From positions 1 through 10,502 of the forward strand of contig JAHEZB010000032.1 in the NCBI GenBank assembly GCA_023251285.1: a stretch of 10,502 nucleotides of DNA, in the 5' to 3' direction. This DNA is from Chitinophagaceae bacterium. GTDB lineage: Bacteria; Bacteroidota; Bacteroidia; Chitinophagales; Chitinophagaceae. Both the position numbers and the translations under genes were made by a program. The notes under the pieces were generated by a model. It worked only from the letters and a program-made list of their open reading frames with translations. It did no database searches and had not been told where the DNA came from. Of the stretch, positions 1 to 7,343 are shown piece after piece. Positions within the stretch are counted from its first letter, which is position 1, and each line of letters opens with the position of its first letter.

Positions 1-2427
1 TTCTTCAACGGCTTTGGAACCTGTTTTTTTCCTTGAATCGGCTTCATGATTTTCTTTTATTTTATTTGCTGAAGCTTTAGAAGTATCTTTTTTATTTGGA
101 TTATAATTCATAGGCCCAATTGGTTTGCGGGCTTCCGCTTCTACCTGTTTTTTTGGTTCTTTACTAAAGTCAGATTCTACCGGTACATCTGTTGGTGGCG
201 CATAATCGGAAGCGTCGCCATTCCCCTGTACATCTGCAGAATCGCTTCCTTGTCCTTCACGCGCTATTGCGGCAAAATTCTGATCTGCATAAATTGGATT
301 GTTATTCAGTTCAGCAGGCTTTTGAAATTCTGCTTTTGGATCTATTCCCAAAGATTTATCTGCATAAACTTTTTGCATAAAAAATGCCCATTCAGGAAGC
401 GCCATTTCGCTTCCTCCTGCTGTTCCATATTTTGGAAGATGCAAAAACGGGTCATCGCAACCAACCCATGCACCGGCCAGTATTTGAGGCGTGTAGCCAA
501 TGAACCATCCGTCAGTATTGTCGTTTGTAGTTCCGGTTTTGCCACCCATATCACTGGTTATTCCAAACTTCCAACGCATCGAACCGCCTGTGCCATAATC
601 TACAACTCCCTGCATCATTCTGTACATAGTATACGCATCTACTTCACTGATTACCTGTTTTACTTCGGGCTCAAATGTTTGCAAAATATTTCCATTGCGG
701 TCTTCAATTTTTGTAAGATAAATCGGCTCTGTATTAAATCCTCTATCGGGGAACATGGTATATGCACGCAACATTTCTATCAATTGTATGTCTGCTGATC
801 CTAGTGCAATGGAAGGTACAATTGGAATATTGCTTTTGATGCCGCACAAATGCGCGAATTCGGCTGTTTTTTTAGGCCCAATGCGACTCATAAGGTCATA
901 AGCTGCTACGTTTATTGATTTTGCAAGACAATAAGCCATTGTTCCACCTCCACCGGTAATCGTTTTATTGGCAAGTGTGATCGGTTTTCCCCCAATATAA
1001 CTTTCAGGAGTAAGCCCGGCGTCCGTAATTGCGAGTGTATAAAGAATTGGCTTGAATGTAGAACCAACCTGCCTGTTAGCCGTTACATGATCAAATTTGT
1101 ACCATTTAAAATCAATGCCGCCAACCCACGCTTTTACTTCTCCGCTAACCGGATCCATTGCACAAAAGGCTGTTTGCATCATTTCCTTATTGTATTTTAT
1201 AGAATCAAGAGGAGTCATGACAGTATCTGTTTCACGGTTTTTATTCCATGCAAATACCTTCATGCTGACCGGTATAGCAAAGGATTTTTTAATTTCTGCG
1301 TCAGTAGCTCCGGCTTCTTTCATGTTTTTCCAACGTTCACTTTCCTTCATTGCCCGGTTCAAAATATCTTCCTGGCCTTTCCATACATTTTTTGGAATCT
1401 GGCGTTGAAATATTTTTTGCATCGATGTCATGTGTTTTACAACTGCCTGCTCTGCATATAATTGCATTTTTGGATCAATGGTGGTGTAAATTTTCAAACC
1501 ATCACGATACAAATCATAATTATTGCCAGTCTTCGGATCTTTATGTGTGTTGCACCAATCCTGTAATTTTTTTGTCAATACAGACCGGAAATACGGCGCT
1601 ATTCCCTGGCTTTCGTCTACCTTTTTATATTTTACACCTAGCGGTTTTTTCTTTAAAACATCAGCTTCAGATTCTGAAAGTACATCATTAGTAACCATTC
1701 TGTCAAGTACCAGGTTTCTTCTCGCCATTGCTGCTTCCGGGTGTCTTCTGGGATCATATTGTCCCGGCCCACTCAGCATTCCTACTAATAAGGCCGACTC
1801 ATCGGGAGTAAGCTTGGAAGGTTCTTTTTGAAAATAAATTAATGAAGCATTTCTAATTCCATAAACATTTAGCCAGGATACACGATTGAGATATAAAGCG
1901 ATGATTTCCTGCTTTGTGAAATTTCGTTCGAGTTTCAGCGCCACAATCCATTCTTTTATTTTATCAATTCCTCTTTTCAAAACTGATCCACGTCCCTGGT
2001 TTAGAATATTTTTAGCCAGTTGTTGAGTAATGGTACTGGCGCCTCCCTGTCTTCCAAAACCTTTGATTGCGCGTCCTAAGGCGATCGGATCAATTCCGGA
2101 ATGTTCATAAAAACGAATATCTTCTGTGGAGATCAAGGCGTTGATCACGCTTTTTGAAATGTCTTTGTAATCTACCGGAACCCTATTTTCGGTATAGATT
2201 TTTCCCATCAGTGTTGTACCATCATTCGCATATATTTCAGTGGCGAGATTAGCCTGTGGATTTTCCAATTGCTGAAGTGACGGCAATTTTCCAAAAAGTC
2301 CGAAGTTAGCTGCCGCCAATACTAGTGCAAAAAGCCCAAATCCAACCACTACAATTGCCCATAATATCTTTACAGCTGGTTTTGTTTCATTTTTTTTAAT
2401 TACTTTTTTTTTCTGGCGATTCTGCAT
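1..2427 (-). CDS. mrcA: Penicillin-binding protein 1A (class A, bifunctional transglycosylase/transpeptidase), 3' end outside the window
   Basis: This enzyme polymerises lipid II into glycan strands and cross-links the stem peptides at the outer face of the inner membrane. The ATG at 2427 opens an 809-codon frame still without a stop at position 1, so only the C-terminus is missing. A Lys-rich N-terminus leads into one membrane anchor (about residues 21-44). The GT51 transglycosylase domain follows, with EDIRFYEHSGID (catalytic Glu102), GGASTITQQLAKN (128-140) and a KQEIIALYLNRV helix. The transpeptidase domain has all three penicillin-binding motifs: STFK (nucleophile Ser456), SIN (504-506) and KTGT (630-633). 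After about residue 700 comes a hydrophilic Lys/Glu/Pro/Asn-rich tail with no visible domain. The gene lies 51 bases downstream of the sprE-like gene on the same strand and is probably co-transcribed. A weak TAAATTTC box at 2456-2449 could add an internal promoter. All catalytic motifs are intact, so family assignment is firm. The symbol follows the E. coli convention. Confidence 0.95.
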   Translation of the reverse strand, partial: MQNRQKKKVIKKNETKPAVKILWAIVVVGFGLFALVLAAANFGLFGKLPSLQQLENPQANLATEIYANDGTTLMGKIYTENRVPVDYKDISKSVINALISTEDIRFYEHSGIDPIALGRAIKGFGRQGGASTITQQLAKNILNQGRGSVLKRGIDKIKEWIVALKLERNFTKQEIIALYLNRVSWLNVYGIRNASLIYFQKEPSKLTPDESALLVGMLSGPGQYDPRRHPEAAMARRNLVLDRMVTNDVLSESEADVLKKKPLGVKYKKVDESQGIAPYFRSVLTKKLQDWCNTHKDPKTGNNYDLYRDGLKIYTTIDPKMQLYAEQAVVKHMTSMQKIFQRQIPKNVWKGQEDILNRAMKESERWKNMKEAGATDAEIKKSFAIPVSMKVFAWNKNRETDTVMTPLDSIKYNKEMMQTAFCAMDPVSGEVKAWVGGIDFKWYKFDHVTANRQVGSTFKPILYTLAITDAGLTPESYIGGKPITLANKTITGGGGTMAYCLAKSINVAAYDLMSRIGPKKTAEFAHLCGIKSNIPIVPSIALGSADIQLIEMLRAYTMFPDRGFNTEPIYLTKIEDRNGNILQTFEPEVKQVISEVDAYTMYRMMQGVVDYGTGGSMRWKFGITSDMGGKTGTTNDNTDGWFIGYTPQILAGAWVGCDDPFLHLPKYGTAGGSEMALPEWAFFMQKVYADKSLGIDPKAEFQKPAELNNNPIYADQNFAAIAREGQGSDSADVQGNGDASDYAPPTDVPVESDFSKEPKKQVEAEARKPIGPMNYNPNKKDTSKASANKIKENHEADSRKKTGSKAVEE

Positions 2428-2478
2428 GTTTGTTTTCTTTAAAAACCGGAAATTTACTTAAATGATTGTAATGAAATA

Positions 2479-5472
2479 TTAAAACTTTCCAGGGTATTTT
2501 TTGTTCAGGAGGTCAATATAGCTCTGTAAATTTTTATTTTCTTTTAAAAGTTCAAGATTGCTTTGCGAAATAATATAAAAAGCATATTTCTGTGCCGGCA
2601 GCCATGAAATCTGAACCGGAGCATCCTGTTTCAATTTGTCCCGGTATTTTATTGCAGCATCTGCATTATCAAATTGAGAAAATACCAGTAAAGTCCGGGC
2701 ACTGTCTAATGTATCTTTTACGATTGTTATTTTATTGGTATTATAGCTCTGACTGTTATACCGGTTGAAAGCATTTCTTGCTTCGCTGCTATATACCGGA
2801 TCCACCTTTGTCAGTACCATCAGTACATTCTGCGGCTCGTTTGCGTCAAAAGTGAAAACGGCGTTTTTGATGGGCGGTGGTAGTTTTTTATCAGGGCTTA
2901 ATTCTGCTTTTCCTGGTTTAACAATTTCTTTCTGAACAAGTGGTTTTTGATTCTGAACGACCGGTGCCTTTACATTATTTACGATTTTAGAATTATCAAA
3001 AACAACGATCTGGGAATCTGCAGGGAGACGCTCTACTTTCAGATTTGTGAGATAACGTTCAATGCTGTCTCTTCTGCCCAACACGTCCAACATCGTGGCA
3101 GCCTTATCCTTCATCGGCGTATTAGGATAGTTATCAATAATTTGATGTAAAACTTTGGTTGCTGCACTGTCTTGCCGCTTCTGAATGTAGTAAACTGATT
3201 GAATATAGAGCAATTGGGGATTCCAGTAGCTTTTGCCATACAAGCTATCGGCCGCATTTTTTTCTTTAATGGCTTCAGCAAAGTTTCCTTCTATGAATAG
3301 GTTATATATCTTATCATAACGGTTAGACGCTGCAGTATCTTTTTTGGATGGATTAAAAAGTTCAGGATGCAAAACGTATTGCGCAAACTTGCTTTCGCTG
3401 AAATTTTTCACCAACAAATTTTTATAATAATCTGCTTGTTGTTTGTCTCCTAATTTATTGTAGCAATAAAACAGATTCATGTACAATTCACCATTGTATA
3501 AACTATCCGGGAAACGTTTTAAAGACTCCTGGTATGACTGAATTGCTGCCGGATAATCTTCCAGGAGAGTTTGATAATTTTTTCCTACCTGAAAAAGTGA
3601 ACGCGCTATTTTAGCATTGGACGTGTCCATTGCCGGTTTTGTGAGAGGCACATTTACAAGCAATCCTTCTACTGAAATGTCCTGCTGGTATGGAGTTGCT
3701 GCAGTTTGTACACTTTCAGAATCAGATTGGGGAGCCATTGGATCGTTATAATTGCCGCGTGCCTGGTCAGGATTGCCTTGCGATGCAATTCGATTAGAAC
3801 CAGAATTTAAACGCCAATTATCCATATTTTGCCTTTTACCCCAAACTCTTTTAAAATCATTGTACCCTTGCGACTTCAATGAATTGTTGTCGAAATACCA
3901 TCCGCCTTTACTGTTATTATCTGAAAAAATATTTGACGACTGATTGGCTGTATTAAAAAAAGCTGAACCACCATTGTTCGCCTCGTCATTTGCTCCACGC
4001 TCTTTCTTTAATTTTTTGGATAAATCTTTTAAAAACGCTTCTCTGTCTGCAGGAGATAATGCAGCAATTGCCTGGAGGCTATCTTCTCTTTGAATGACAT
4101 CGAGGTGGGTAACAATTTGTGCAAGTGCTTTTTTCCTGGCCTGAATTTCTGCAATATTGGTTAAAGTGGAATCACCATCAACCTGAATGCTGTCGTAAGC
4201 ATTAAAGGACTGCTTATAATTTTTTCGCAAATAATTTATTTCAGCCATTTTTAAAAAGGCTTTATTTTTTAGGGGCAAATTATTCTCATTATAAAATGCA
4301 CTTCCCTTATAAAAATTTAAAGCGGAAGTAGTATCAGGTTTTTCCAAAGCAAGCTCCGCGGCAGAATAATAAATAATATCCCGATAGGGTTCAAATTTAT
4401 CTTTATGCGCCATATGCAACAACCTCGAAATACTCTTATCAATTTCGGCAGGATCCTTACTCTTCAACATTTTAGCTTTGTTGAGATTTGCATAAATATC
4501 CATCATCGGATCGGTCGTGTTGCGAATTGCTTTGTCGTAATATTCAGATGCCGTATCCTGTTTATGATTCATTTCATAAAGTTGCGCCAGCAAGTATTCT
4601 CTTCTTGCTTTATCTGCGATATCTATCGCGTTTGGCATCCCATTTTGTATATAAACAATTGCACTGTCATACATTTTTTGTTTAAAAAACCAATATCCAA
4701 CAACTTCCTGAAAGTAAGGGTCTAAACGATTTGGAAACGCCGGGTCGTTTTTTAAAGTATTGATCAGTCCGGCTGCTTCTGCATAATCGCCCATATCAAT
4801 CAAAGTGCGGATCTGCCATACCAATGCATCATTTCTGCTTGGTGGCCTGGTAAATGCTTTATCAATTAAATTTCTGTCTTCTTTGCTCGAAATGCTGATT
4901 GCATTATTAGAACCGTTTTCATTTGTACCTACAACCAACTGGTCTTCATCTTTCTTTTTCCTTGGAAAAAGATTGTAATTGATAAATTGAAAAGTCATGG
5001 AAGCGGAATCGAAATCTTTACGCAGGTAATATGCTTTTCCAATCAATAAATAAAAATTATCTACCCAATTACTGCGCAGATCATGAAGTAAAATTCCCGC
5101 AGTTGCCTTAAGGATTACAGAATCAAGTTCCTTCTTTTGTGCAGCAGTATTATTCAATGAATAACTATAATAAGGCAACAATTTTGAATAATCATCTTTG
5201 GTTGCGATCCGCGCCAACTCAATGACTGATTTTATTTTATTATTGGCGTTATAAAAATAATTGTAATGGCTCGTTGTGTTTTGAACAAATCTTCTTGGAA
5301 TCGTAAATTTTTTTTCTCCTGTTTTTTCAGACCTCAGCTTTTTGTCTTTGAATTTTTGCGGCTTATCTTTTTGAAGATCAAAAGAAATCTTGCCTATTTG
5401 TGCATTCGCTGCAGGCAATAAAAAAAACAATAATAACAAAGCAGATATCAACCTTATGAGCCGGTTATTCAT
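2479..5472 (-). CDS. sprE: SprE/PorW-like tetratricopeptide protein, probable type IX secretion/gliding component
   Basis: The 997-residue protein begins with a classical signal peptide (hydrophobic stretch 8-22, probable signal-peptidase-I cleavage after ANA, residue 24), so it should be periplasmic. Much of residues 55-495 and 615-815 consists of helical TPR-like repeats with Tyr/Ala/Leu patterns, for example around LLIGKAYYLRKDFDSA. Between them is a Ser/Asn/Gln-rich linker holding a distinctive block, FKRVWGKR (540-547) and NWR (552-554), that I recall from SprE/PorW proteins. The last 127 residues (871-997) look like two alpha/beta repeats, also as in that family. SprE/PorW is required for type IX secretion and gliding in Bacteroidota such as Flavobacterium johnsoniae and Porphyromonas gingivalis. 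Unlike those lipoproteins, this one shows no lipobox cysteine near the signal sequence. The gene is followed by the PBP1A gene on the same strand and is divergent from the anchor gene at 5628. Family membership is inferred from remembered motifs; a generic TPR protein is the alternative. Confidence 0.7.
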   Translation of the reverse strand: MNNRLIRLISALLLLFFLLPAANAQIGKISFDLQKDKPQKFKDKKLRSEKTGEKKFTIPRRFVQNTTSHYNYFYNANNKIKSVIELARIATKDDYSKLLPYYSYSLNNTAAQKKELDSVILKATAGILLHDLRSNWVDNFYLLIGKAYYLRKDFDSASMTFQFINYNLFPRKKKDEDQLVVGTNENGSNNAISISSKEDRNLIDKAFTRPPSRNDALVWQIRTLIDMGDYAEAAGLINTLKNDPAFPNRLDPYFQEVVGYWFFKQKMYDSAIVYIQNGMPNAIDIADKARREYLLAQLYEMNHKQDTASEYYDKAIRNTTDPMMDIYANLNKAKMLKSKDPAEIDKSISRLLHMAHKDKFEPYRDIIYYSAAELALEKPDTTSALNFYKGSAFYNENNLPLKNKAFLKMAEINYLRKNYKQSFNAYDSIQVDGDSTLTNIAEIQARKKALAQIVTHLDVIQREDSLQAIAALSPADREAFLKDLSKKLKKERGANDEANNGGSAFFNTANQSSNIFSDNNSKGGWYFDNNSLKSQGYNDFKRVWGKRQNMDNWRLNSGSNRIASQGNPDQARGNYNDPMAPQSDSESVQTAATPYQQDISVEGLLVNVPLTKPAMDTSNAKIARSLFQVGKNYQTLLEDYPAAIQSYQESLKRFPDSLYNGELYMNLFYCYNKLGDKQQADYYKNLLVKNFSESKFAQYVLHPELFNPSKKDTAASNRYDKIYNLFIEGNFAEAIKEKNAADSLYGKSYWNPQLLYIQSVYYIQKRQDSAATKVLHQIIDNYPNTPMKDKAATMLDVLGRRDSIERYLTNLKVERLPADSQIVVFDNSKIVNNVKAPVVQNQKPLVQKEIVKPGKAELSPDKKLPPPIKNAVFTFDANEPQNVLMVLTKVDPVYSSEARNAFNRYNSQSYNTNKITIVKDTLDSARTLLVFSQFDNADAAIKYRDKLKQDAPVQISWLPAQKYAFYIISQSNLELLKENKNLQSYIDLLNKKYPGKF

Positions 5473-5524
5473 GAATATTTTTAATTTTTATAAAACAAGA
5501 ATCTGCAATAAAAGTGCTTTTACT

Positions 5525-5560
5525 GATGACGCTTTTTTGCAAATTTATTTTAAAAATACG
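5525..5560 (+). repeat. Two-block intergenic repeat, copy 1
   Basis: The block ATGACGCTTTTT (5525-5536) is followed by TTTATTTTAAAAATACG (5544-5560). The same two blocks, in the same order, occur at 8615-8653 with a 10-base instead of a 7-base spacer and different spacer sequence. Both copies start in or beside non-coding DNA. The 17-base block is AT-rich and partly self-complementary (TTTTAAAA), so chance similarity cannot be excluded for it alone. The adjacent second block makes chance less likely. Confidence 0.5.
5540..5547 (-). promoter_or_regulatory. Candidate Bacteroidota -7 box (TAAATTTG) for the sprE-mrcA operon
   Basis: Read on the minus strand, TAAATTTG matches the Bacteroidota sigma-A -7 consensus TAnnTTTG exactly. 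It would place transcription start near 5533 and leave a leader of about 60 bases before the sprE-like ATG at 5472. No convincing TTG -33 element is visible at the usual distance upstream. The box overlaps the dispersed repeat at 5525-5560. It is a motif match in an AT-rich region, so some chance of coincidence remains. Confidence 0.4.
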
Positions 5561-5601
5561 GTTATTTTAAGGTAATATGCCGGTAAATGCGAAGCCTATA
5601 T

Positions 5602-5609
5602 TATTTTTA
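5602..5609 (+). promoter_or_regulatory. Weak candidate -7 box for the 5628-7338 gene cluster
   Basis: TATTTTTA matches TAnnTTTG except at the last base and sits 18 bases before the ATG at 5628. It would give transcription start about 10 bases before the gene. No -33 element was recognised. This is the best-placed match in the 155-base divergent region, but it is weak in such AT-rich sequence. Confidence 0.2.
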
Positions 5610-5627
5610 ACAACCTAAAATACAATT

Positions 5628-6026
5628 ATGCAGCCGAAGGCGCAAAACAGTTTTTTAAAAAGGATCCATAATAAATACCGTTTGGTTATTTTAAACGAAA
5701 ATACGTATGAAGAGATTGTTGCTTTCAAATTAAACCGATTCAGCGTATATGTGGCGCTTAGCATCATGTTCGTTGTTTTGGTAGGGCTTACAATTGCATT
5801 GATTGCTTTCACGCCATTAAAATATTATATTCCAGGTTATGGAAAAGCCGGTTCTAATACTGAATACGAATCTTTAAAACTAAAAGCCGATTCTATTGAA
5901 AAAACATTAATCCTAAAACAGCAATATTTTGATAATATTGAAAAAATTTTGAAAGGTAATGAGACGCCTTCAGATACGGCTGTTCTAAAACAGAAGAAAC
6001 AAGTAGAAAGAAGCAATAGAAAGTAA
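5628..6026 (+). CDS. Single-pass membrane protein resembling the N-terminal anchor of a Bacteroidota M23 metallopeptidase, catalytic domain absent
   Basis: The 132 residues comprise a short cytoplasmic segment with the block HNKYRLVILNENTYEE (14-29), one transmembrane helix (about 39-61) ending in FTPLKYYIPGYG (61-72), and a charged helical region (about 78-110). I recall nearly this order (RLVILNE, a helix, then AFTPLREYIPGY) at the N-terminus of a Bacteroidota M23-family peptidoglycan endopeptidase of roughly 290-330 residues, often encoded near AtpZ. Here a TAA ends the protein where the link to the peptidase domain would begin. None of the three frames in 6027-6114 shows M23 zinc motifs (HxxxD, HxH), so a simple frameshift does not explain the loss. 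It could be a truncated pseudogene or a minimal anchor keeping a structural role. The ATG at 5628 is preferred because it precedes the conserved block. The gene is divergent from the sprE-mrcA operon. Confidence 0.75.
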   Translation: MQPKAQNSFLKRIHNKYRLVILNENTYEEIVAFKLNRFSVYVALSIMFVVLVGLTIALIAFTPLKYYIPGYGKAGSNTEYESLKLKADSIEKTLILKQQYFDNIEKILKGNETPSDTAVLKQKKQVERSNRK

Positions 6027-6114
6027 TTGCGCTGCAAGTTAAAGCAGGAAAGGGTGAACTAAGTTAGTGAAACGCAATGAACATTGAGGTGAATCAAATG
6101 AAAAATAAAAAAAA

Positions 6115-6324
6115 TTGAAAACAAGAAAAGAAACGAATCGTGAATTAATGCACTATGCAGGAATGGGAGCGCAGTTCCTGGTAAGCATTGGAGTTGGGAT
6201 ATTTATTGGGATAAAATTAGATAAATGGTTAAAAATTTCTTTTCCTTTGCTCGTTTGGCTAGTGCCGCTATTGATCATTGCCGGCCTTATTTTTAAAATT
6301 ATTAAAGACACTTCAAAAAAATGA
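6115..6324 (+). CDS. atpZ: AtpZ-like ATP synthase accessory protein (AtpZ/AtpI family)
   Basis: About 69 residues form a two-helix inner-membrane protein. A basic N-terminus leads to HYAGMGAQF, a first helix ending in FIGIKLDKWL (about residues 29-38), then a second helix and a short KDTSKK tail. The GIKLDKWL turn between two helices is typical of AtpZ, encoded just upstream of atpB in many F1Fo ATP synthase operons and proposed, with AtpI, to help Fo assembly or cation supply. The frame is closed upstream by TAA at 6106-6108, leaving a TTG start at 6115 or an internal ATG at 6148 that would remove the first 11 residues. An ATG at 6098 lies out of frame and would join only if the A8 run (6107-6114) were one base longer. 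The stop overlaps the next gene's start as ATGA. No structural atp gene follows in this window. Confidence 0.8.
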   Translation: MKTRKETNRELMHYAGMGAQFLVSIGVGIFIGIKLDKWLKISFPLLVWLVPLLIIAGLIFKIIKDTSKK

Positions 6325-6722
6325 AATCCCTTCTGTTTAAAAAATTTTCACCGGTAATGCTGCTTTTTATTTTGATAAATATTCTTGTTTTTATTTTTAA
6401 GAACTCACTTATCGCTGCAGGTTTTAATATTGGTTTTTTACTCACTTCCAATGTCATCCTTTTTTTGTTAAGTTTCTTCGGATTTTTTATTCAAAAAAAA
6501 GGAGTTTCCTCTACCAACATCAACGCTTTTATCAGGGGTGTTTATTCTTCAACGTTGCTGAAATTATTTGTCATCGTCATTGCCATTGTTATTTATATTG
6601 TGGTAATGCATGGGGACGTAAACAAACCATCTTTATTTACCGCGATGGCCATCTATATTATTTATACTTCCGTTGAAGTAATTCAATTAATGAAACTTGC
6701 CCGAAAAAAACCAGATGCTTAA
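6321..6722 (+). CDS. Four-helix membrane protein, ATP synthase subunit I-like
   Basis: This 133-residue protein is almost entirely membrane: hydrophobic segments lie at about residues 10-27, 34-57, 79-96 and 103-122, with a basic C-terminal tail. Size, helix count and position right after atpZ match the poorly conserved AtpI/subunit-I-like proteins that Bacteroidota place between atpZ and atpB. Such proteins are thought to aid assembly of the c-ring. There is no diagnostic motif, so the assignment rests on topology and neighbourhood. Its ATG overlaps the atpZ stop by four bases (ATGA), and its own stop lies inside the start of the SprT-like gene, indicating coupled translation. The distal neighbour is not atpB, which is unusual. 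Confidence 0.65.
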   Translation: MKSLLFKKFSPVMLLFILINILVFIFKNSLIAAGFNIGFLLTSNVILFLLSFFGFFIQKKGVSSTNINAFIRGVYSSTLLKLFVIVIAIVIYIVVMHGDVNKPSLFTAMAIYIIYTSVEVIQLMKLARKKPDA

Positions 6723-7338
6723 AAAAGAATCACCGCTCGATCAACTAAATGATTTTTTGCCTGAAGGTTCGTTTGAAGATGTTGCTTTTTACCTCAATGA
6801 ATATAAGGTGCATCTGACGGTAACGCGCGAGCGGCTCACGAAACTGGGAGATTATCGTAATAAACATTTGAATAAAAATCACCGGATCAGTGTAAATGGG
6901 AATTTGAATAAATTTTCGTTTCTCATTACTTTATTGCATGAACTTGGTCATTTGGTTGCCTATGAAAAATATGGAAACAAAATTCAGGCACACGGTACAG
7001 AATGGAAAAATGAATTTTCAAGAATTCTTGCGCGTTTTATTTCAAAAAAAATATTCCCTGGTGATATTGAAAGGGAGTTATTGAAAACATTGAGCAATCC
7101 GGCAGCCAGCTCTTGTGCAGAAGCACCATTAACAAGAGCTTTGAAGAAATATGATCCACACAAACCGGGAATTTTTTTGCTGGAAGAATTGCCTGAAGAA
7201 AGTTTATTCAGATTTAGAGATGAAATTTATAAGAAGGAAAAAAAAAGGAGAACGAGGTTTTTTTGCAAACAAATGTCCACCAACAAAATGTTTTTATTCA
7301 GCGCGATAGCGGAAGTGCAATTGGTGAGGACAGAATAA
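6715..7338 (+). CDS. SprT-like zinc metalloprotein (putative metallopeptidase)
   Basis: This 207-residue protein has the SprT-family zinc signature: HELGH (75-79, metal ligands His75 and His79, catalytic Glu76) followed by HGTEW with a third His at position 93. The usual SprT zinc ribbon with paired cysteines is absent; the C-terminal part (about 165-207) is a basic strand-rich segment with one cysteine (TRFFCKQMSTNKMFLF), which I recall as the Bacteroidota form. SprT-like domains include the eukaryotic DNA-protein crosslink protease Spartan, but the role of bacterial members is poorly known and no substrate can be inferred. The ATG at 6715 is chosen because it overlaps the upstream stop (ATGCTTAA); a TTG at 6697 would add six residues. 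The gene ends 5 bases before the convergent toxin stop. Confidence 0.85.
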   Translation: MLKKESPLDQLNDFLPEGSFEDVAFYLNEYKVHLTVTRERLTKLGDYRNKHLNKNHRISVNGNLNKFSFLITLLHELGHLVAYEKYGNKIQAHGTEWKNEFSRILARFISKKIFPGDIERELLKTLSNPAASSCAEAPLTRALKKYDPHKPGIFLLEELPEESLFRFRDEIYKKEKKRRTRFFCKQMSTNKMFLFSAIAEVQLVRTE

Positions 7339-7343
7339 ATTAA

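Noticed and set aside
250..798. A 182-codon plus-strand open frame inside the PBP1A gene
   Set aside because: It is antisense to a gene with all catalytic motifs intact, and its product is Cys/Phe/Ile-rich with no domain pattern. It is an antisense shadow.
1087..1831. Several overlapping plus-strand open frames of 100-124 codons antisense to PBP1A
   Set aside because: The translations lack conserved motifs and overlap each other in different frames. The minus-strand PBP1A reading explains the whole region.
6027..6114. Possible frameshifted continuation of the M23 peptidase or a bactofilin remnant
   Set aside because: I read all three plus frames; each stops within about 15 codons and none shows HxxxD, HxH or bactofilin-like beta repeats. 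The small palindrome ACTAAGTTAGT (6058-6068) is too short to interpret.
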